NCBI RefSeq assembly: GCF_016863095.1
Contig: NZ_BOOF01000033.1
Coordinates: forward strand, 1-64,000
Direction: 5' to 3'
Source: Microbispora siamensis
GTDB lineage: Bacteria; Actinomycetota; Actinomycetes; Streptosporangiales; Streptosporangiaceae
DNA length: 64,000 bases
The translations under genes were made by a program, and so were the position numbers. Each line of letters starts with the position of its first letter. Positions within the stretch are counted from its first letter, which is position 1. Below, in pieces: positions 9,134 to 18,608 of the stretch. A model generated the notes under the pieces. The model made no database searches, had not been told where the DNA came from, and worked only from the letters and a program-made list of their open reading frames with translations.

Positions 9134-11107
9134 GTGACGACGTCCACGCGGCGGGAGGCCGCGGACGACAGTACCGGGGGCGACGCGAGCGGGGGCGACA
9201 GAACCCGGAGCGGCGGGGCCGGGGCATTCCGGGCCTGGTTGCTCGAGGGCCTCCAGCGCGACCCGGGTGCGACGGGGCCGCACGCCGGCCAGCCGGGCAC
9301 GCGCCACCCGTGGTGGCAGGTGATGTGCCTCACCGGTGTCGACTACTTCTCCACGCTCGGCTACCAGCCGGGCATCGCCGCCCTGGCCGCGGGGGCGCTG
9401 TCGCCGATCGCGACGGCGATGCTGGTGGCGCTCACGCTGTTCGGCGCCCTGCCCACCTACCGCGCGGTCGCGGCGCGCAGCCCGCACGGCATGGGGTCGA
9501 TCGCCATGCTGGAGCGGCTGCTGCCGCACTGGTGGGGCAAGCTCCTGGTGCTCGTGCTGCTCGGCTTCGTCGCCACCGCGTTCGTCTTCACCATCACCCT
9601 GTCGGCGTCCGACGCGACCGCGCACCTGATTGAGAACCCGTTCTTCCCCGACGTCCTGTCGGGGCAGCGGGTGCCCATCACGCTGCTGCTGATCGCGGTC
9701 CTCGGGGTGATCTTCCTGCGCGGGTTCAGCGAGGCGATCGGGCTGGCCGTGGTCCTCGTGGGGGTCTACCTCGCGCTCAACACCGTGGTCGTGGTGGTGG
9801 CGCTGCGCGAGGTGGTCGGCCACCCGGACCTGCTGGCGGACTGGCGGGGCGCGCTGACCGCCGACCACTCCGGCCCGCTCGCGATGATCGGCATGTCGCT
9901 GCTGGTGCTGCCCAAGCTGGCCCTCGGACTGTCGGGCTTCGAGACCGGTGTCGCGGTGATGCCGCAGATCAGGGGCGAACTCGACGAGCGGGTCCGCGGC
10001 GCCCGGCGCCTGCTCACCACCGCCGCGCTGGTCATGAGCGTCTTCCTGCTCGCCAGCAGCGTGGCGACCAGCGTGCTCATCCCGGCCGCCGAGTTCCGCG
10101 AGGGCGGCAGGGCCAACGGGCGTGCGCTGGCCTACCTGGCGCACCAGTATCTGGGCGACTGGTTCGGCAGCGCCTATGACCTGAGCACGATCGCCATCCT
10201 GTGGTTCGCCGGCGCCTCGGCGCTCACCGGCCTGCTCAACATCGTGCCGCGTTACCTGCCCCGATACGGCATGGCGCCCGACTGGGCCCGCGCCGTACGG
10301 CCCCTGGTGCTGGTCTTCACCGCGATCGCGTTCGGCATCACGATCCTGTTCCGGGCCGGGGTGGAGGCGCAGGGCGGCGCGTACGCGACGGGCGTGCTCG
10401 CGCTGATCCTCTCGGCGGCGGTGGCCGTCACGATCAACGCCGCCCAGGAGGGCAGGAAGGGCCCGGCCATCGCCTTCGGCGTGATCTCCGTCGTGCTCCT
10501 GTACGCGGCCGTGGAGAACATCAGGGAGCGGCCCGACGGCCTGAAGATCGCGCTGCTGTTCGTCGTCGCCATCGTCGTCACCTCGCTCATCTCCAGGGCG
10601 ACCCGCTCGACCGAGCTGCGCGCCACCAAGGTCGAGCTCGACGAGACCGCCCGCGCGATCGTGCTGGGCGTGCGGGGGGAGCTGCGGCTGATCGCCAACG
10701 AGCCGGACGCGCGCGATCCGGCCGAGTACGCCGACAAGGACCGGGAGACGCGGGAGTACCACCACCTCCCGGAGGACGAGCCGATGATCTTCCTGGAGGT
10801 CACCCTCGGCGACGCCTCGGAGTTCGAGTCGGAGTTGCGCGTCGCGGGGGAGGAGCGGCACGGCTACCGGGTGCTCACCGTGCGGAGCCCCGCCGTGGCG
10901 AACACGATCGCGGCGATCCTGTTCCATCTGCGCGACCTCACGGGCAAACGGCCGCACGTGTACTTCCACTGGGCCGAGGGCAATCCGGTGGGGGCCCTGC
11001 TGCGTTACCTCGTCTTCGGCGGCGGGGACGTGCCGCCGCTGACTCGTGAGGTCATTCGCAAGGCCGAACCCGACCTCGCCCGGCGCCCCCAGGTCCACGT
11101 GAGCTGA
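9134..11107 (+). CDS. APC-superfamily amino-acid permease
   Basis: A 657-aa membrane transporter. A hydrophilic Gly/Asp/Arg-rich N-terminal tail of about 50 residues precedes the first membrane region ([21 protein letters not shown]), which carries the helix-breaking glycines typical of APC TM1. Roughly 11-12 membrane segments follow, including [26 protein letters not shown]. The C-terminal 150 residues are cytosolic and soluble ([29 protein letters not shown]...), longer than in simple APC permeases. Substrate cannot be assigned; amino acids or K+ are possible. GTG 9134 follows a GAGGAGAG purine run. It is divergent from tex. Confidence 0.8.
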   Translation: MTTSTRREAADDSTGGDASGGDRTRSGGAGAFRAWLLEGLQRDPGATGPHAGQPGTRHPWWQVMCLTGVDYFSTLGYQPGIAALAAGALSPIATAMLVALTLFGALPTYRAVAARSPHGMGSIAMLERLLPHWWGKLLVLVLLGFVATAFVFTITLSASDATAHLIENPFFPDVLSGQRVPITLLLIAVLGVIFLRGFSEAIGLAVVLVGVYLALNTVVVVVALREVVGHPDLLADWRGALTADHSGPLAMIGMSLLVLPKLALGLSGFETGVAVMPQIRGELDERVRGARRLLTTAALVMSVFLLASSVATSVLIPAAEFREGGRANGRALAYLAHQYLGDWFGSAYDLSTIAILWFAGASALTGLLNIVPRYLPRYGMAPDWARAVRPLVLVFTAIAFGITILFRAGVEAQGGAYATGVLALILSAAVAVTINAAQEGRKGPAIAFGVISVVLLYAAVENIRERPDGLKIALLFVVAIVVTSLISRATRSTELRATKVELDETARAIVLGVRGELRLIANEPDARDPAEYADKDRETREYHHLPEDEPMIFLEVTLGDASEFESELRVAGEERHGYRVLTVRSPAVANTIAAILFHLRDLTGKRPHVYFHWAEGNPVGALLRYLVFGGGDVPPLTREVIRKAEPDLARRPQVHVS

Positions 11108-11144
11108 CAGCGGCGATCCGGCGCCGGGAGTGCCCGGCGCGTGC

Positions 11145-11546
11145 TCAGCGGGCGTGGAGCCGCTCGTACAGGCCGGCGCTGGTCAGCAGCAGGAGCGTGA
11201 GGGTGAGCAGCGCGTGCGACGCGAACGGTGCGCCCCGGGCGGGCCTCTCGCCGGCCGCATCCTGCAGTGCGGTCCGGCCCAGCGTGGTCTCCGGGTGGTG
11301 GGCCAGGTAGCCGGTGGGGAACGTGGTCACGGTCCCGCAACCGCATCCGGGGCAGGTCGTCCCGGACCAGGGCGGCTCGACCGTCACGTCGTCCCGGATC
11401 CACACCACGACGTCGATGCCCTGCTCGTCGCGCACGCGGTGGACGACGTACTCCTCCTCCCAGACCCGCAGGCAGTACAGGCACTCGAACGGCCACGTCT
11501 CCGTGCTGCTGGTTCCCTCCCGCACCGGTACCACCCCCGAATTCAC
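11145..11546 (-). CDS. Small zinc-ribbon protein with C-terminal membrane anchor
   Basis: A 133-aa protein with two Cys pairs, FECLYC near residue 21 and CPGCGCG near residue 65. They would form a zinc ribbon, followed by one C-terminal hydrophobic segment (HALLTLTLLLLTSAGLY) that anchors it in the membrane. Function unknown. The GTG start at 11546 is tentative; no clear ribosome site is present and a GTG eight codons further in is possible. It faces the APC permease tail to tail. Confidence 0.6.
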   Translation of the reverse strand: MNSGVVPVREGTSSTETWPFECLYCLRVWEEEYVVHRVRDEQGIDVVVWIRDDVTVEPPWSGTTCPGCGCGTVTTFPTGYLAHHPETTLGRTALQDAAGERPARGAPFASHALLTLTLLLLTSAGLYERLHAR

Positions 11547-11651
11547 GACCTCCGCCTACGAGTCTCAACACAGGGTGAAACCACTGCAAGTGGTGCCAAG
11601 GCCACGATCGGTAATGATTGCCCAGCCGGGGTGAGTGCTTCTCGTGATCCG

Positions 11652-13400
11652 TCAGACCACTTCGAGCAGCTCGTCGACCAGGCCGAGCGCCAGCGTCTTG
11701 TAGCCCACGGAGTCGAACAGCACGGTGATCCGGTCCTGCTCGCGGCTCATCACGATCCCGTGCCCCCACTCGGCGTGCCGTACGTCCGCGTGCATGGGGA
11801 ACCGCCCGTCGCCGGTCTCCGGCGGGGTCGCCGTCCCCGAGCGGCAGGTGTCGCAGTCGCCGCACGACCGCTCGTACGGCTCGCCGAAGTACTCCAGCAG
11901 GAAGCGGCGCCGGCAGCCGGTCGTCTCCGCGTAGCCGCGCATCATCTCCAGCCGGGAGTCCTCCATCCGGTGCCGGAGGTCGTCGATCTCCACGGCGTGG
12001 GCGGCGGCCTCGTCCGGCGGCGGGCCGTCCGGGGCGTAACGCAGGGCGCCGCCGTGGGTGACCTCGACCGCGCCCGCGCGTTCCAGCAGGTTGACGTGCG
12101 AGGTCAGCCTGGCGGCCCCGACGTCGAGGAGCTCGCGCAGGTCGGCGGCGGCCACCTCGCCGCCGTGTTCGTGGACCAGCGTCGCGACGCGCCGCATCAG
12201 GGCCTCGTCCGCGCGGCCCGCGGTGAAGAACTTGCGCAGTCCCAGGTCCTCGGGCCGGTAGAACAGCACGGCGTCGGCCGGGTTGCCGTCCCGGCCAGCC
12301 CGGCCGATCTCCTGGTAGTACGCGTCGAGCGACTCGGGGGGCGCGGCGTGCAGCACGTAGCGCACGTCGTGCTTGTCGATGCCCATCCCGAAGGCTGAGG
12401 TCGCCACGACGGTGTCGAGGTCGTCGTCCTGGAACCGCTCGTGGATGCGGCGGCGTTCCTTCGCCTTCATCCCCGCGTGGTAGGCCTCGGCCCGGCGGCC
12501 GCGCTCCTTCAGCAGTTCCGCGTACTCCTCGGCCTGGCGCCGCGTCGCCACGTAGATCAGCCCCACGCCGTCAAGCCCGGCGGCGTGGTCGGCCAGGGCC
12601 CTGCGCTTGTCGTCGTCGCTCGTGAACCGGTGGACTTCGAGGTGCAGGTTGGGCCGGTCGAATCCCCGCACGATCTGCTGCGCGCCGACCAGGCCGAGCG
12701 ACTCGACGATCTCCTCGCGCACGGTCGGCGCGGCCGTGGCCGTCATCGCGATCACCGGAGGATGGCCAAGACGCTCGATGACCTTGCCGAGCCGCAGGTA
12801 CTCCGGCCGGAAGTCGTGGCCCCAGGCGGACACGCAGTGCGCCTCGTCCACGGCGATCAGCGAGGGCCGGGCCTGGGCCAGCCGCTCGACCACCTCGGGC
12901 TTGGCGAGCTGCTCCGGCGACAGGAACACGTACTCGGCGTCGCCCGCCGTGACCTGGTCGAGCCCCGCCTCGACCGAGCCGGCCGAGTTCACCGCCACCG
13001 CGCCCGCCGCCCCCGCCTTCAGCAGGCCCATGACCTGGTCGCGCTGCAGGGCGATGAGCGGAGAGACGACGACCGTCGGGCCCTCCAGGAGCAGTCCGGG
13101 CACCTGGTAGACGGCCGACTTCCCGCCGCCGGTCGGCATCACCAGCAGCACGTCGCGCCCCGCCAGCAGGAGCTCCATCGCCTCCTGCTGGCCCGGACGC
13201 AGCTGCTGCCAGCCGAACGCCTCCCTGGCCGTGGCCCGCAGGCGCCTGCCCCGGCGCCCGAAATGCCGGCCGAAGCGGCCTCCCGCCCAGCCCCTGGCCC
13301 AGCTTCCCGACCAGTCCCTCGACCAGCCGCCCCCCGTGCCGCCGAGCCTGTCACCGGGCCGTCCGCCGGACAGGCCCCCGTACCTCTGCCTGACGCTCAT
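11652..13400 (-). CDS. recQ: RecQ-family ATP-dependent DNA helicase
   Basis: A 582-aa 3'-5' helicase. Walker A (MPTGGGKS, residue ~90) and the DEAH box with aromatic-rich loop (VDEAHCVSAWGHDFRPEY, ~174) are intact, as are the helicase-C motifs GFDRPNL, ATSAFGMGIDKHDVRYV and QEIGRAGRDG. A RecQ zinc-binding segment follows (CRRRFLLEYFGEPYERSCGDCDTC). There is no HRDC domain; the C-terminus instead ends in a small beta-rich segment (WGHGIVMSREQDRITVLFDSVGYKTLALGLV), as in other actinobacterial short RecQs. The first 55 residues are Gly/Arg/Trp-rich low complexity. ATG 13400 has GGTGGA before it; an ATG 11 codons upstream is also open. Confidence 0.9.
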   Translation of the reverse strand: MSVRQRYGGLSGGRPGDRLGGTGGGWSRDWSGSWARGWAGGRFGRHFGRRGRRLRATAREAFGWQQLRPGQQEAMELLLAGRDVLLVMPTGGGKSAVYQVPGLLLEGPTVVVSPLIALQRDQVMGLLKAGAAGAVAVNSAGSVEAGLDQVTAGDAEYVFLSPEQLAKPEVVERLAQARPSLIAVDEAHCVSAWGHDFRPEYLRLGKVIERLGHPPVIAMTATAAPTVREEIVESLGLVGAQQIVRGFDRPNLHLEVHRFTSDDDKRRALADHAAGLDGVGLIYVATRRQAEEYAELLKERGRRAEAYHAGMKAKERRRIHERFQDDDLDTVVATSAFGMGIDKHDVRYVLHAAPPESLDAYYQEIGRAGRDGNPADAVLFYRPEDLGLRKFFTAGRADEALMRRVATLVHEHGGEVAAADLRELLDVGAARLTSHVNLLERAGAVEVTHGGALRYAPDGPPPDEAAAHAVEIDDLRHRMEDSRLEMMRGYAETTGCRRRFLLEYFGEPYERSCGDCDTCRSGTATPPETGDGRFPMHADVRHAEWGHGIVMSREQDRITVLFDSVGYKTLALGLVDELLEVV

Positions 13401-13494
13401 TCCACCGCACCCCCTCGCCCGATCGGCCTGCAACTACCCGAGCGGAAAGGGCCGAACCGGAATAGCCTCAGGGACCCGGCGGCTTAGAGCCGGT

Positions 13495-14508
13495 ATGAGA
13501 GCGATCGTGTATTCCGAGACCGGTGACAGCGGCGTCCTGCGCCTGACCGACCGGCCGGTGCCCGAGCCGGGACCCGGCGAGGTACGGGTGCGGGTGGTGC
13601 GGTCGGGCGTCAACCCCACCGACTGGAAGGCGCGGCGCGGCGCGCTGCGCCATCCGGAGGCCGTGCCCAACCAGGACGGCGCAGGCGTCGTGGACGCGAC
13701 CGGACCGGGCGTGACCGGGGTGGCGCCGGGAGACCGGGTGTGGCTCTGGGAGGCCGCCTGGGGACGGCCGGACGGCACCGCCCAGGAGTACGTCGTCCTG
13801 CCCGAGCGGCAGGTCGTGCCGCTGCCGGACGGCGCCTCTTTCGACCTCGGCGCGAGCCTCGGCATTCCCGCGCTGACCGCGCATCGCTGCCTGACCGTGC
13901 GCGAAGGCGGGCCGGACCGGCTCGCCCCCGGCGCGCTCGACGGCAGGACCGTCCTCGTCGCGGGCGGCGCCGGGGCCGTGGGCAACGCCGCGATCCAGTT
14001 GGCCCGCTGGGCCGGGGCGACCGTGGTGACCACGGTCAGCGGGCCGGAGAAGGCGGCGCTGGCCCGGGCCGCGGGGGCGCACCACGTGATCAACTACCGC
14101 ATCGGGGATCCGGCGGCGGAGATCCGCGCCGTGGCCCCGGAGGGCGCCGACATCGTGGTGGAGGTCGCGCCGGCGCCGAACGCCGCCCTCGACGCGGCGG
14201 TCACCGCGCCGCAGGGAGTCGTCGCGGTGTATTCGACCGACGGGGGAAACGACGTCGAGCTGTCGGTGTGGGAGCTGTTCACCCGCAACATCCGCTACCA
14301 GTTCGTGCTCGTCTACACGGTTCCCGAGGCCGCCAAGGACGCCGCGGTGGCGGATGTCCGCGCGGCGGTCGAGGCGGGGGCGCTGCGGGCGGGGGAGGAG
14401 GCCGGGCTGCCCCTCCACCACTTCCCGCTGGAGCGTACGGCCGACGCCCACGACGCGGTCCAGTCGGGCGTGGTCGGCAAGGTGCTCGTGGACGTCGCGC
14501 CGGAGTGA
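13495..14508 (+). CDS. NADPH:quinone oxidoreductase (zinc-less MDR family)
   Basis: A 337-aa medium-chain dehydrogenase/reductase of the quinone-reductase branch. The GroES-like N-terminal half (PVPEPGPGEVRVRVVRSGVNPTDWKARRG) lacks the structural-zinc cysteines. The Rossmann motif is VLVAGGAGAVGNAAIQLARWAGA, followed by TTVSGPEKAALARAAGAHHVINYR. It probably reduces quinones or enones with NADPH. ATG 13495 matches the family start; the frame is open 88 codons upstream across the RecQ gene, which is divergent, so the extension is spurious. Confidence 0.88.
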   Translation: MRAIVYSETGDSGVLRLTDRPVPEPGPGEVRVRVVRSGVNPTDWKARRGALRHPEAVPNQDGAGVVDATGPGVTGVAPGDRVWLWEAAWGRPDGTAQEYVVLPERQVVPLPDGASFDLGASLGIPALTAHRCLTVREGGPDRLAPGALDGRTVLVAGGAGAVGNAAIQLARWAGATVVTTVSGPEKAALARAAGAHHVINYRIGDPAAEIRAVAPEGADIVVEVAPAPNAALDAAVTAPQGVVAVYSTDGGNDVELSVWELFTRNIRYQFVLVYTVPEAAKDAAVADVRAAVEAGALRAGEEAGLPLHHFPLERTADAHDAVQSGVVGKVLVDVAPE

Positions 14509-14576
14509 GCCCCAGGTGAGTCCGGGGGCCGGGAGGGGCGATGGATCTTTTCCGCGCGGGCGGTAGCGTCGGGGGC

Positions 14577-15530
14577 ATGCGACTCGGAGTCCTGGACGTC
14601 GGTTCCAACACGGTGCACCTGCTGGTGATGGACGCGCATCAGGGTGCCCGGCCTCTGCCCGCGTTCTCCCACAAGGAGGAACTGCGGCTGGCCGAGCATC
14701 TCGTCGACGGCGACAGGCTCAGCGAGGAGGGCGCGGCGCGGCTCGGGGCCTTCGTGCGCGAGGCGGCCCGCATCGCCGAGGACAAGGGCGTGGAGGACCT
14801 GGTCGCGTTCGCGACTTCGGCGGTCCGCGACGCGGTCAACGGCGAGGACGTGCTGGCCCAGATCAAGGCCGACACCCGGGTGGACATCCAGGTGCTGTCG
14901 GGGGACGACGAGGCCAGGCTGACGTTCCTGGCCGTACGCCGCTGGTTCGGCTGGTCCTCCGGGCGGCTGCTGGTGACCGACATCGGGGGCGGCTCGCTGG
15001 AGATCGCCTCCGGCATCGACGAGGAGCCCGACGTCGCCGTCTCCCTCCCGCTCGGCGCGGGGCGGCTCACCCGCGACTGGTTCACCGCCGACCCGCCCGA
15101 TCCCGAGGAGGTGCGCGCGCTGCGACGGCACGTACGCACCGAGATCGCGCGGACGGTCGGGGCGGTCGCCAGGTACGGCAGGCCGGACCACGCGGTCGCC
15201 ACGTCCAAGACCTTCCGCCAGCTCGCGCGCATCGCGGGGGCGGCGTCGTCCGGCGAGGGCCCGTACGTCAAGCGGACGCTGACGCACGAGGACCTGGTCG
15301 AGTGGACGGCCCGGCTGGCCACGATGCCGGCGGCCCGCCGGGCGGAGCTCCCCGGCGTGTCCGCGGGGCGGGCCGCGCAGCTTCTCGCCGGTGCGGTCGT
15401 CGCGGACGCCGCGATGGACCTGTTCGAGCTGCCGGTGCTGGAGATCTGCCCGTGGGCGCTGCGGGAGGGCGTGATCCTGCGCAGGCTAGACGGCCTGCCC
15501 ATGGGTGGGCCCCCGCTGGCCGATCAGTAA
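14577..15530 (+). CDS. Ppx/GppA-family phosphatase (exopolyphosphatase)
   Basis: A 317-aa ASKHA-fold phosphatase acting on polyphosphate or pppGpp. The phosphate-1 loop ([17 protein letters not shown]) opens the protein, and the conserved [12 protein letters not shown] glycine loop lies near residue 140. The length matches the short actinobacterial Ppx1/Ppx2 type without the C-terminal HD domain. ATG 14577 follows a GGGGG run. It is 68 nt downstream of the quinone oxidoreductase and possibly co-transcribed. Confidence 0.9.
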   Translation: MRLGVLDVGSNTVHLLVMDAHQGARPLPAFSHKEELRLAEHLVDGDRLSEEGAARLGAFVREAARIAEDKGVEDLVAFATSAVRDAVNGEDVLAQIKADTRVDIQVLSGDDEARLTFLAVRRWFGWSSGRLLVTDIGGGSLEIASGIDEEPDVAVSLPLGAGRLTRDWFTADPPDPEEVRALRRHVRTEIARTVGAVARYGRPDHAVATSKTFRQLARIAGAASSGEGPYVKRTLTHEDLVEWTARLATMPAARRAELPGVSAGRAAQLLAGAVVADAAMDLFELPVLEICPWALREGVILRRLDGLPMGGPPLADQ

Positions 15531-15655
15531 GGTATGAAGGTCATCCAAACGGGGCAGGCACCAATAACCGGCAAATTTCGTTCCTCTACGTGGCGGGTGA
15601 TGTTCCACCGGCCACCGGAGTGCCGTAATCGGGGTCGACCTCTGGAGGAATCTCA

Positions 15656-16084
15656 ATGGTGGAGCTGCTGGGAGCCGTGGTCTCCCTGGCGGCGGTGGCG
15701 GTGCTGGTGCTCGGAGCCGTGGTGGTGATCGCGATCGTGACCCTGGTCTGGCTGGGCGCGATGGCGGTGAGCACCGGGCGCGAGTCCTACGGGCGGGCGG
15801 CACCCGTCCCGGCGGGCACGGGCACGGACGGGCGCGCGCGGAACTCCCTGGCCGCCGAGGCCGGGGAGAACGGTGCGCCCGCCGGCGGATCCGGCAAGGC
15901 ACCCGCGAGCGGGTCCGGCAAGGAACCCGCGATCGGGCTCGTGAACGGGTCCGGCAAGGCACCCGTGAAGGGGTCCGGGAAAGCGCCCGTCAACGTGTCC
16001 GGCAACGGGCACGTGAACGGGCGACCCCCGGGCAGGGGCGCGGACCGGCAGGTCCGGGCCGTCGCCGCCTCCGCACGTCGCTAG
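15656..16084 (+). CDS. Small single-TM protein with repetitive tail
   Basis: A 142-aa protein of unknown function. One long hydrophobic helix at residues 3-35 (LLGAVVSLAAVAVLVLGAVV and on) is followed by a hydrophilic tail built on imperfect GSGKAP/GSGKEP units (about residues 80-115) and a basic end. The start has a GGAGGA Shine-Dalgarno. The tail repeats at the DNA level and looks like recent in-frame expansion. No family recognised. Confidence 0.6.
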   Translation: MVELLGAVVSLAAVAVLVLGAVVVIAIVTLVWLGAMAVSTGRESYGRAAPVPAGTGTDGRARNSLAAEAGENGAPAGGSGKAPASGSGKEPAIGLVNGSGKAPVKGSGKAPVNVSGNGHVNGRPPGRGADRQVRAVAASARR

Positions 16085-16104
16085 CGAGGCCCACACCGGC
16101 GTCA

Positions 16105-16137
16105 GCGTCCCCGTCAGGAACTTCCTGGCGGGGACGC
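16105..16137. terminator. Bidirectional terminator hairpin
   Basis: A 15-bp stem, 16105-16119 with 16123-16137, with one G-U pair and a 3-nt loop. It lies between the convergent TM-protein gene and the small coiled-coil gene. It is one of the strongest dyads in the window. Confidence 0.85.
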
Positions 16138-16175
16138 CGTCGTTCCGGGCGCTTCGCTGCCGGACGGCGCCGCCG

Positions 16176-16316
16176 TCAGCGGCTCTCCCTGCTCTGCCCG
16201 GACAGCGTCTTGACCAGCTCGGTGAGGCGGGCGACCTGAGTCTCCAGCCCGCGTACGCGTGCCTCGAGCTCGGACAGGGTGGGGGCTTGGTAGCCGTCGG
16301 CGATCTGCCTGCTCAT
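16176..16316 (-). CDS. Small coiled-coil protein (46 aa)
   Basis: A 46-aa hydrophilic protein, MSRQIADGYQAPTLSELE followed by heptads ARVRGLETQVARLTELVKTL that predict a short coiled coil. The ATG at 16316 is preceded by a very good site (GGGAGGAA, 4 nt away), the main reason to believe it is real. The in-frame extension to 16370 lacks a site. Similar tiny SlyX-like proteins occur in actinobacteria, but no function is known. Confidence 0.6.
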   Translation of the reverse strand: MSRQIADGYQAPTLSELEARVRGLETQVARLTELVKTLSGQSRESR

Positions 16317-16447
16317 CGTTCCTCCCGAGCGGGACCGGCCGGGGGAGACCGGTGTAGGGGTGCAGGGCATGAGGGTCGTGCGGGTCCTGAATCCCTATTC
16401 CCCGAATATGTGATTTGGCACCTCTTCTCTGCGGGGAAGATGGAACG

Positions 16448-16939
16448 GTGAAGGTCGTCGTGCTCGCGGACACCCACGCTCCCCGGCGTTGGAAGTCCTG
16501 CCCGCCCGCGGTCGCCGAGCACCTGCGAGGGGCGGACCTGATCCTGCACGCCGGTGACGTCTGCACCGCGGACGTCCTGGTGGAGCTGTCCGCGTACGCT
16601 CCGGTCCACGCGGTGCTCGGCAACAACGACGGCCCGGACGTCGCGGCCTGGGGCGCGCCCGAGACGCTCCAACTCGACCTCGGCGGGCTCCGGGTGGCGA
16701 TGATCCACGACAGCGGCCAGGCCACCGGGCGGACCGCGCGGATGCGGCGCCGCTTCCCCGAGGCCGATCTGGTCGTCTTCGGCCACTCGCACATCCCCAT
16801 GGACCTGACCGGCGACGGGGTGCGGGTGTTCAACCCCGGCTCGCCCACCGACCGCCGTCGCCAGCCGCACGGCACCATCGGAATCCTCGACGTCGAGGGC
16901 GGCGTGCTGCGGCGGGCCGAGATCGTCCCCGTCACCTGA
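16448..16939 (+). CDS. YfcE/MJ0936-type metallophosphoesterase
   Basis: A 163-aa calcineurin-like phosphodiesterase of the compact YfcE type. All metal motifs are present: LADTH (D-x-H), HAGDV (GD-x), LGNNDG (GNND), MIHDSG (usually H-G) and VFGHSHIP (GHSH). The substrate is probably a phosphodiester or nucleotide; the physiological one is not known. The GTG at 16448 is chosen because the beta-strand VKVVVLADTH starts there and GGGGAAGATGGA precedes it. An ATG 11 codons upstream is less likely. Confidence 0.85.
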   Translation: MKVVVLADTHAPRRWKSCPPAVAEHLRGADLILHAGDVCTADVLVELSAYAPVHAVLGNNDGPDVAAWGAPETLQLDLGGLRVAMIHDSGQATGRTARMRRRFPEADLVVFGHSHIPMDLTGDGVRVFNPGSPTDRRRQPHGTIGILDVEGGVLRRAEIVPVT

Positions 16940-16976
16940 CCTGCCTAAGGGCCGTACGGCGGGGCATGGGGCCGGT

Positions 16977-17558
16977 ATGAGAGAGAACAGACCACAGCCC
17001 GACCCGCGTTCGCGGTTCGAGGACGAAGGCATTCCGGACCTGCAGGAGGGCACGCCCGAGCAGCAGTGGGCCGAGGACCCGCAGGAGATGCCGCTGCCCG
17101 GCGACCGGCCTCTGGGCCTCGACGAGTACGGCACCACGCCCAACGAGATGCGCGAGGGCGAGTCCCTCGGCCGCCGCCTGTCCCGTGAGGTCCCCGACGT
17201 GGACGTCCGGTTCGGCACGGAGCCCGGCACGGCGGGTGGCCGTCGCGAGGAGAAGGCGGCCGAGGCCGACGTCCTCGGTGAGAGCGGCGACCAGCCGTAC
17301 GAGAGGTACGACACCGGCACCGGCGACGAGGCCGGCGGCTACGGGTCCGGCGACCCGGCCGATTACGCGACCGCCAACCCGGCCCAGCCCGGCAGGTACG
17401 GCACCGCGGAGCCGGGCAGGGCCGGCCGGCTCGTCGATCCGGACGGCGGCATGGGCGTGGACACCGAGAAGGACCTGATCGCCGAGGACGTGGGGCCGGA
17501 TTTCGGCGGCTACACGGCGGAGGAGCAGGCGATGCGCGTGGAGGACGAGACGCCGTAG
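16977..17558 (+). CDS. DUF5709-family acidic protein
   Basis: A 193-aa acidic, hydrophilic protein. The segment PLPGDRPLGLDEYGTTPNEM followed by EGESLGRRLSREVPDV matches the DUF5709 signature of actinobacteria. Downstream is a Tyr/Gly/Asp-rich low-complexity stretch and an ETP end. Likely cytosolic and partly disordered; function unknown. It follows the phosphoesterase by 37 nt and may share its transcript. Confidence 0.75.
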   Translation: MRENRPQPDPRSRFEDEGIPDLQEGTPEQQWAEDPQEMPLPGDRPLGLDEYGTTPNEMREGESLGRRLSREVPDVDVRFGTEPGTAGGRREEKAAEADVLGESGDQPYERYDTGTGDEAGGYGSGDPADYATANPAQPGRYGTAEPGRAGRLVDPDGGMGVDTEKDLIAEDVGPDFGGYTAEEQAMRVEDETP

Positions 17559-17672
17559 GACGAGACGCCGGCAGGGGGAGACGGCGGCGGCCGTGCGATC
17601 GGGCCGCCGCCGCGCGGCGTGAGGGGCCGGGAAGGAGCCGCGAGAGGCTCTCGCATTCGTTACGCTGCCTCG

Positions 17673-18086
17673 ATGGCGGGAGTTGAGGAGCCGCGGCACG
17701 AATGGCGGGTGCCGCGCGGGATCGTTGCGCTGAAGGTCGCCGGCACGGTGCTGTGCGGTGTGCTGGCCGTCGCGGGCGACGGCGCGCAGCTCTTCCTCGC
17801 CGGCGTCGCCACTCTGGGGTTCGGCCTGCTGACCGGCCGCGACCTGGTCGCGCCGGTGCGGCTCGCGGCGGGGGAGGACGGTCTGGTCGTCACCGGGCTC
17901 TCCGGCCGGGAACGCATCTCCTGGAACGACGTGGACCGCATCCGGGTGGACTCCCACCGCCGCTACGGCCTGACGACCGAGCTGCTGGAGATCGACGCCG
18001 GCGAGCAGATCCACCTGTTCAGCCGTTTCGACCTCGGCGAGCCGGTCGTCGACGTGGCCGAGACGCTCATGCGGATGCGCCCCTGA
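17673..18086 (+). CDS. Bacterial PH-like domain membrane protein
   Basis: A 137-aa protein with two closely spaced hydrophobic segments (VALKVAGTVLCGVLAVAG and LFLAGVATLGFGLLTG), then a small beta-rich domain (EDGLVVTGLSGRERISWNDVDRIRVDSHRR) of the bacterial PH (bPH_6) type common in actinobacterial membrane proteins. It ends shortly after. The ATG at 17673 is chosen; the frame is open 18 codons upstream without a site. Confidence 0.65.
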   Translation: MAGVEEPRHEWRVPRGIVALKVAGTVLCGVLAVAGDGAQLFLAGVATLGFGLLTGRDLVAPVRLAAGEDGLVVTGLSGRERISWNDVDRIRVDSHRRYGLTTELLEIDAGEQIHLFSRFDLGEPVVDVAETLMRMRP

Positions 18087-18154
18087 TCCGTGCGCGCGTC
18101 GCGGTTTGGGAACGGTGCAAGCCGATCGCAAGCGCGGGGCCCTAAGGTCCGAGC

Positions 18155-18571
18155 GTGTCACAAACCGCTCTCATCACACTGATCCTCTCGGGTCTCGGGC
18201 TCGTCTTCGGCCTCATCGGCGGCGGCATCACCATGAACGCCCGGGAGTTCCGCCGCCGGGCGCAGCGCACCCGCGGCCTGGTCGTCGGACTGCGGGCGAG
18301 CCGGTCCGACGACGGCACCTCGTACTACCCGACCATTCGCTTCACCACCCTGTACGGCCAGCAGGTCGAGGCCGAGACCACCTACGGGAGCAACCCGCCG
18401 CCCGCGCGGCCGGGTGAGGAGGTCACGGTGCTGTACGACCCGGCCAGGCCGACACGGATCCGCATCGACAGCGCGGCCGGGAGCGGCACGCTCCTTGGCG
18501 GCATCTTCCTCGCGGTCGGCATCGTCCTGTTCACCGCGGGGGCGGGGGTGGCGTTGGCCCAGACGTTCTGA
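18155..18571 (+). CDS. DUF3592-family membrane protein
   Basis: A 138-aa protein with one TM helix at each end (LITLILSGLGLVFGLIGGGI and LLGGIFLAVGIVLFTAGAGVAL) flanking a beta-domain with YYPTIRFTTLYGQQVEAETTYG ... GEEVTVLYDPARP, the DUF3592 pattern. GTG start at 18155. Function unknown. Same strand as the PH-like gene. Confidence 0.75.
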   Translation: MSQTALITLILSGLGLVFGLIGGGITMNAREFRRRAQRTRGLVVGLRASRSDDGTSYYPTIRFTTLYGQQVEAETTYGSNPPPARPGEEVTVLYDPARPTRIRIDSAAGSGTLLGGIFLAVGIVLFTAGAGVALAQTF

Positions 18572-18608
18572 GCCCAGGCGTTCCGTCCCCGCCCCTCCGG
18601 CGCATGGG

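Noticed and set aside
15787-16005. A 72-aa Pro/Phe-repeat frame (PDPLAGALPDP) antisense to the TM protein tail
   Set aside because: It mirrors the GSGKAP repeat of the plus-strand gene, which has a membrane helix and a good ribosome site.
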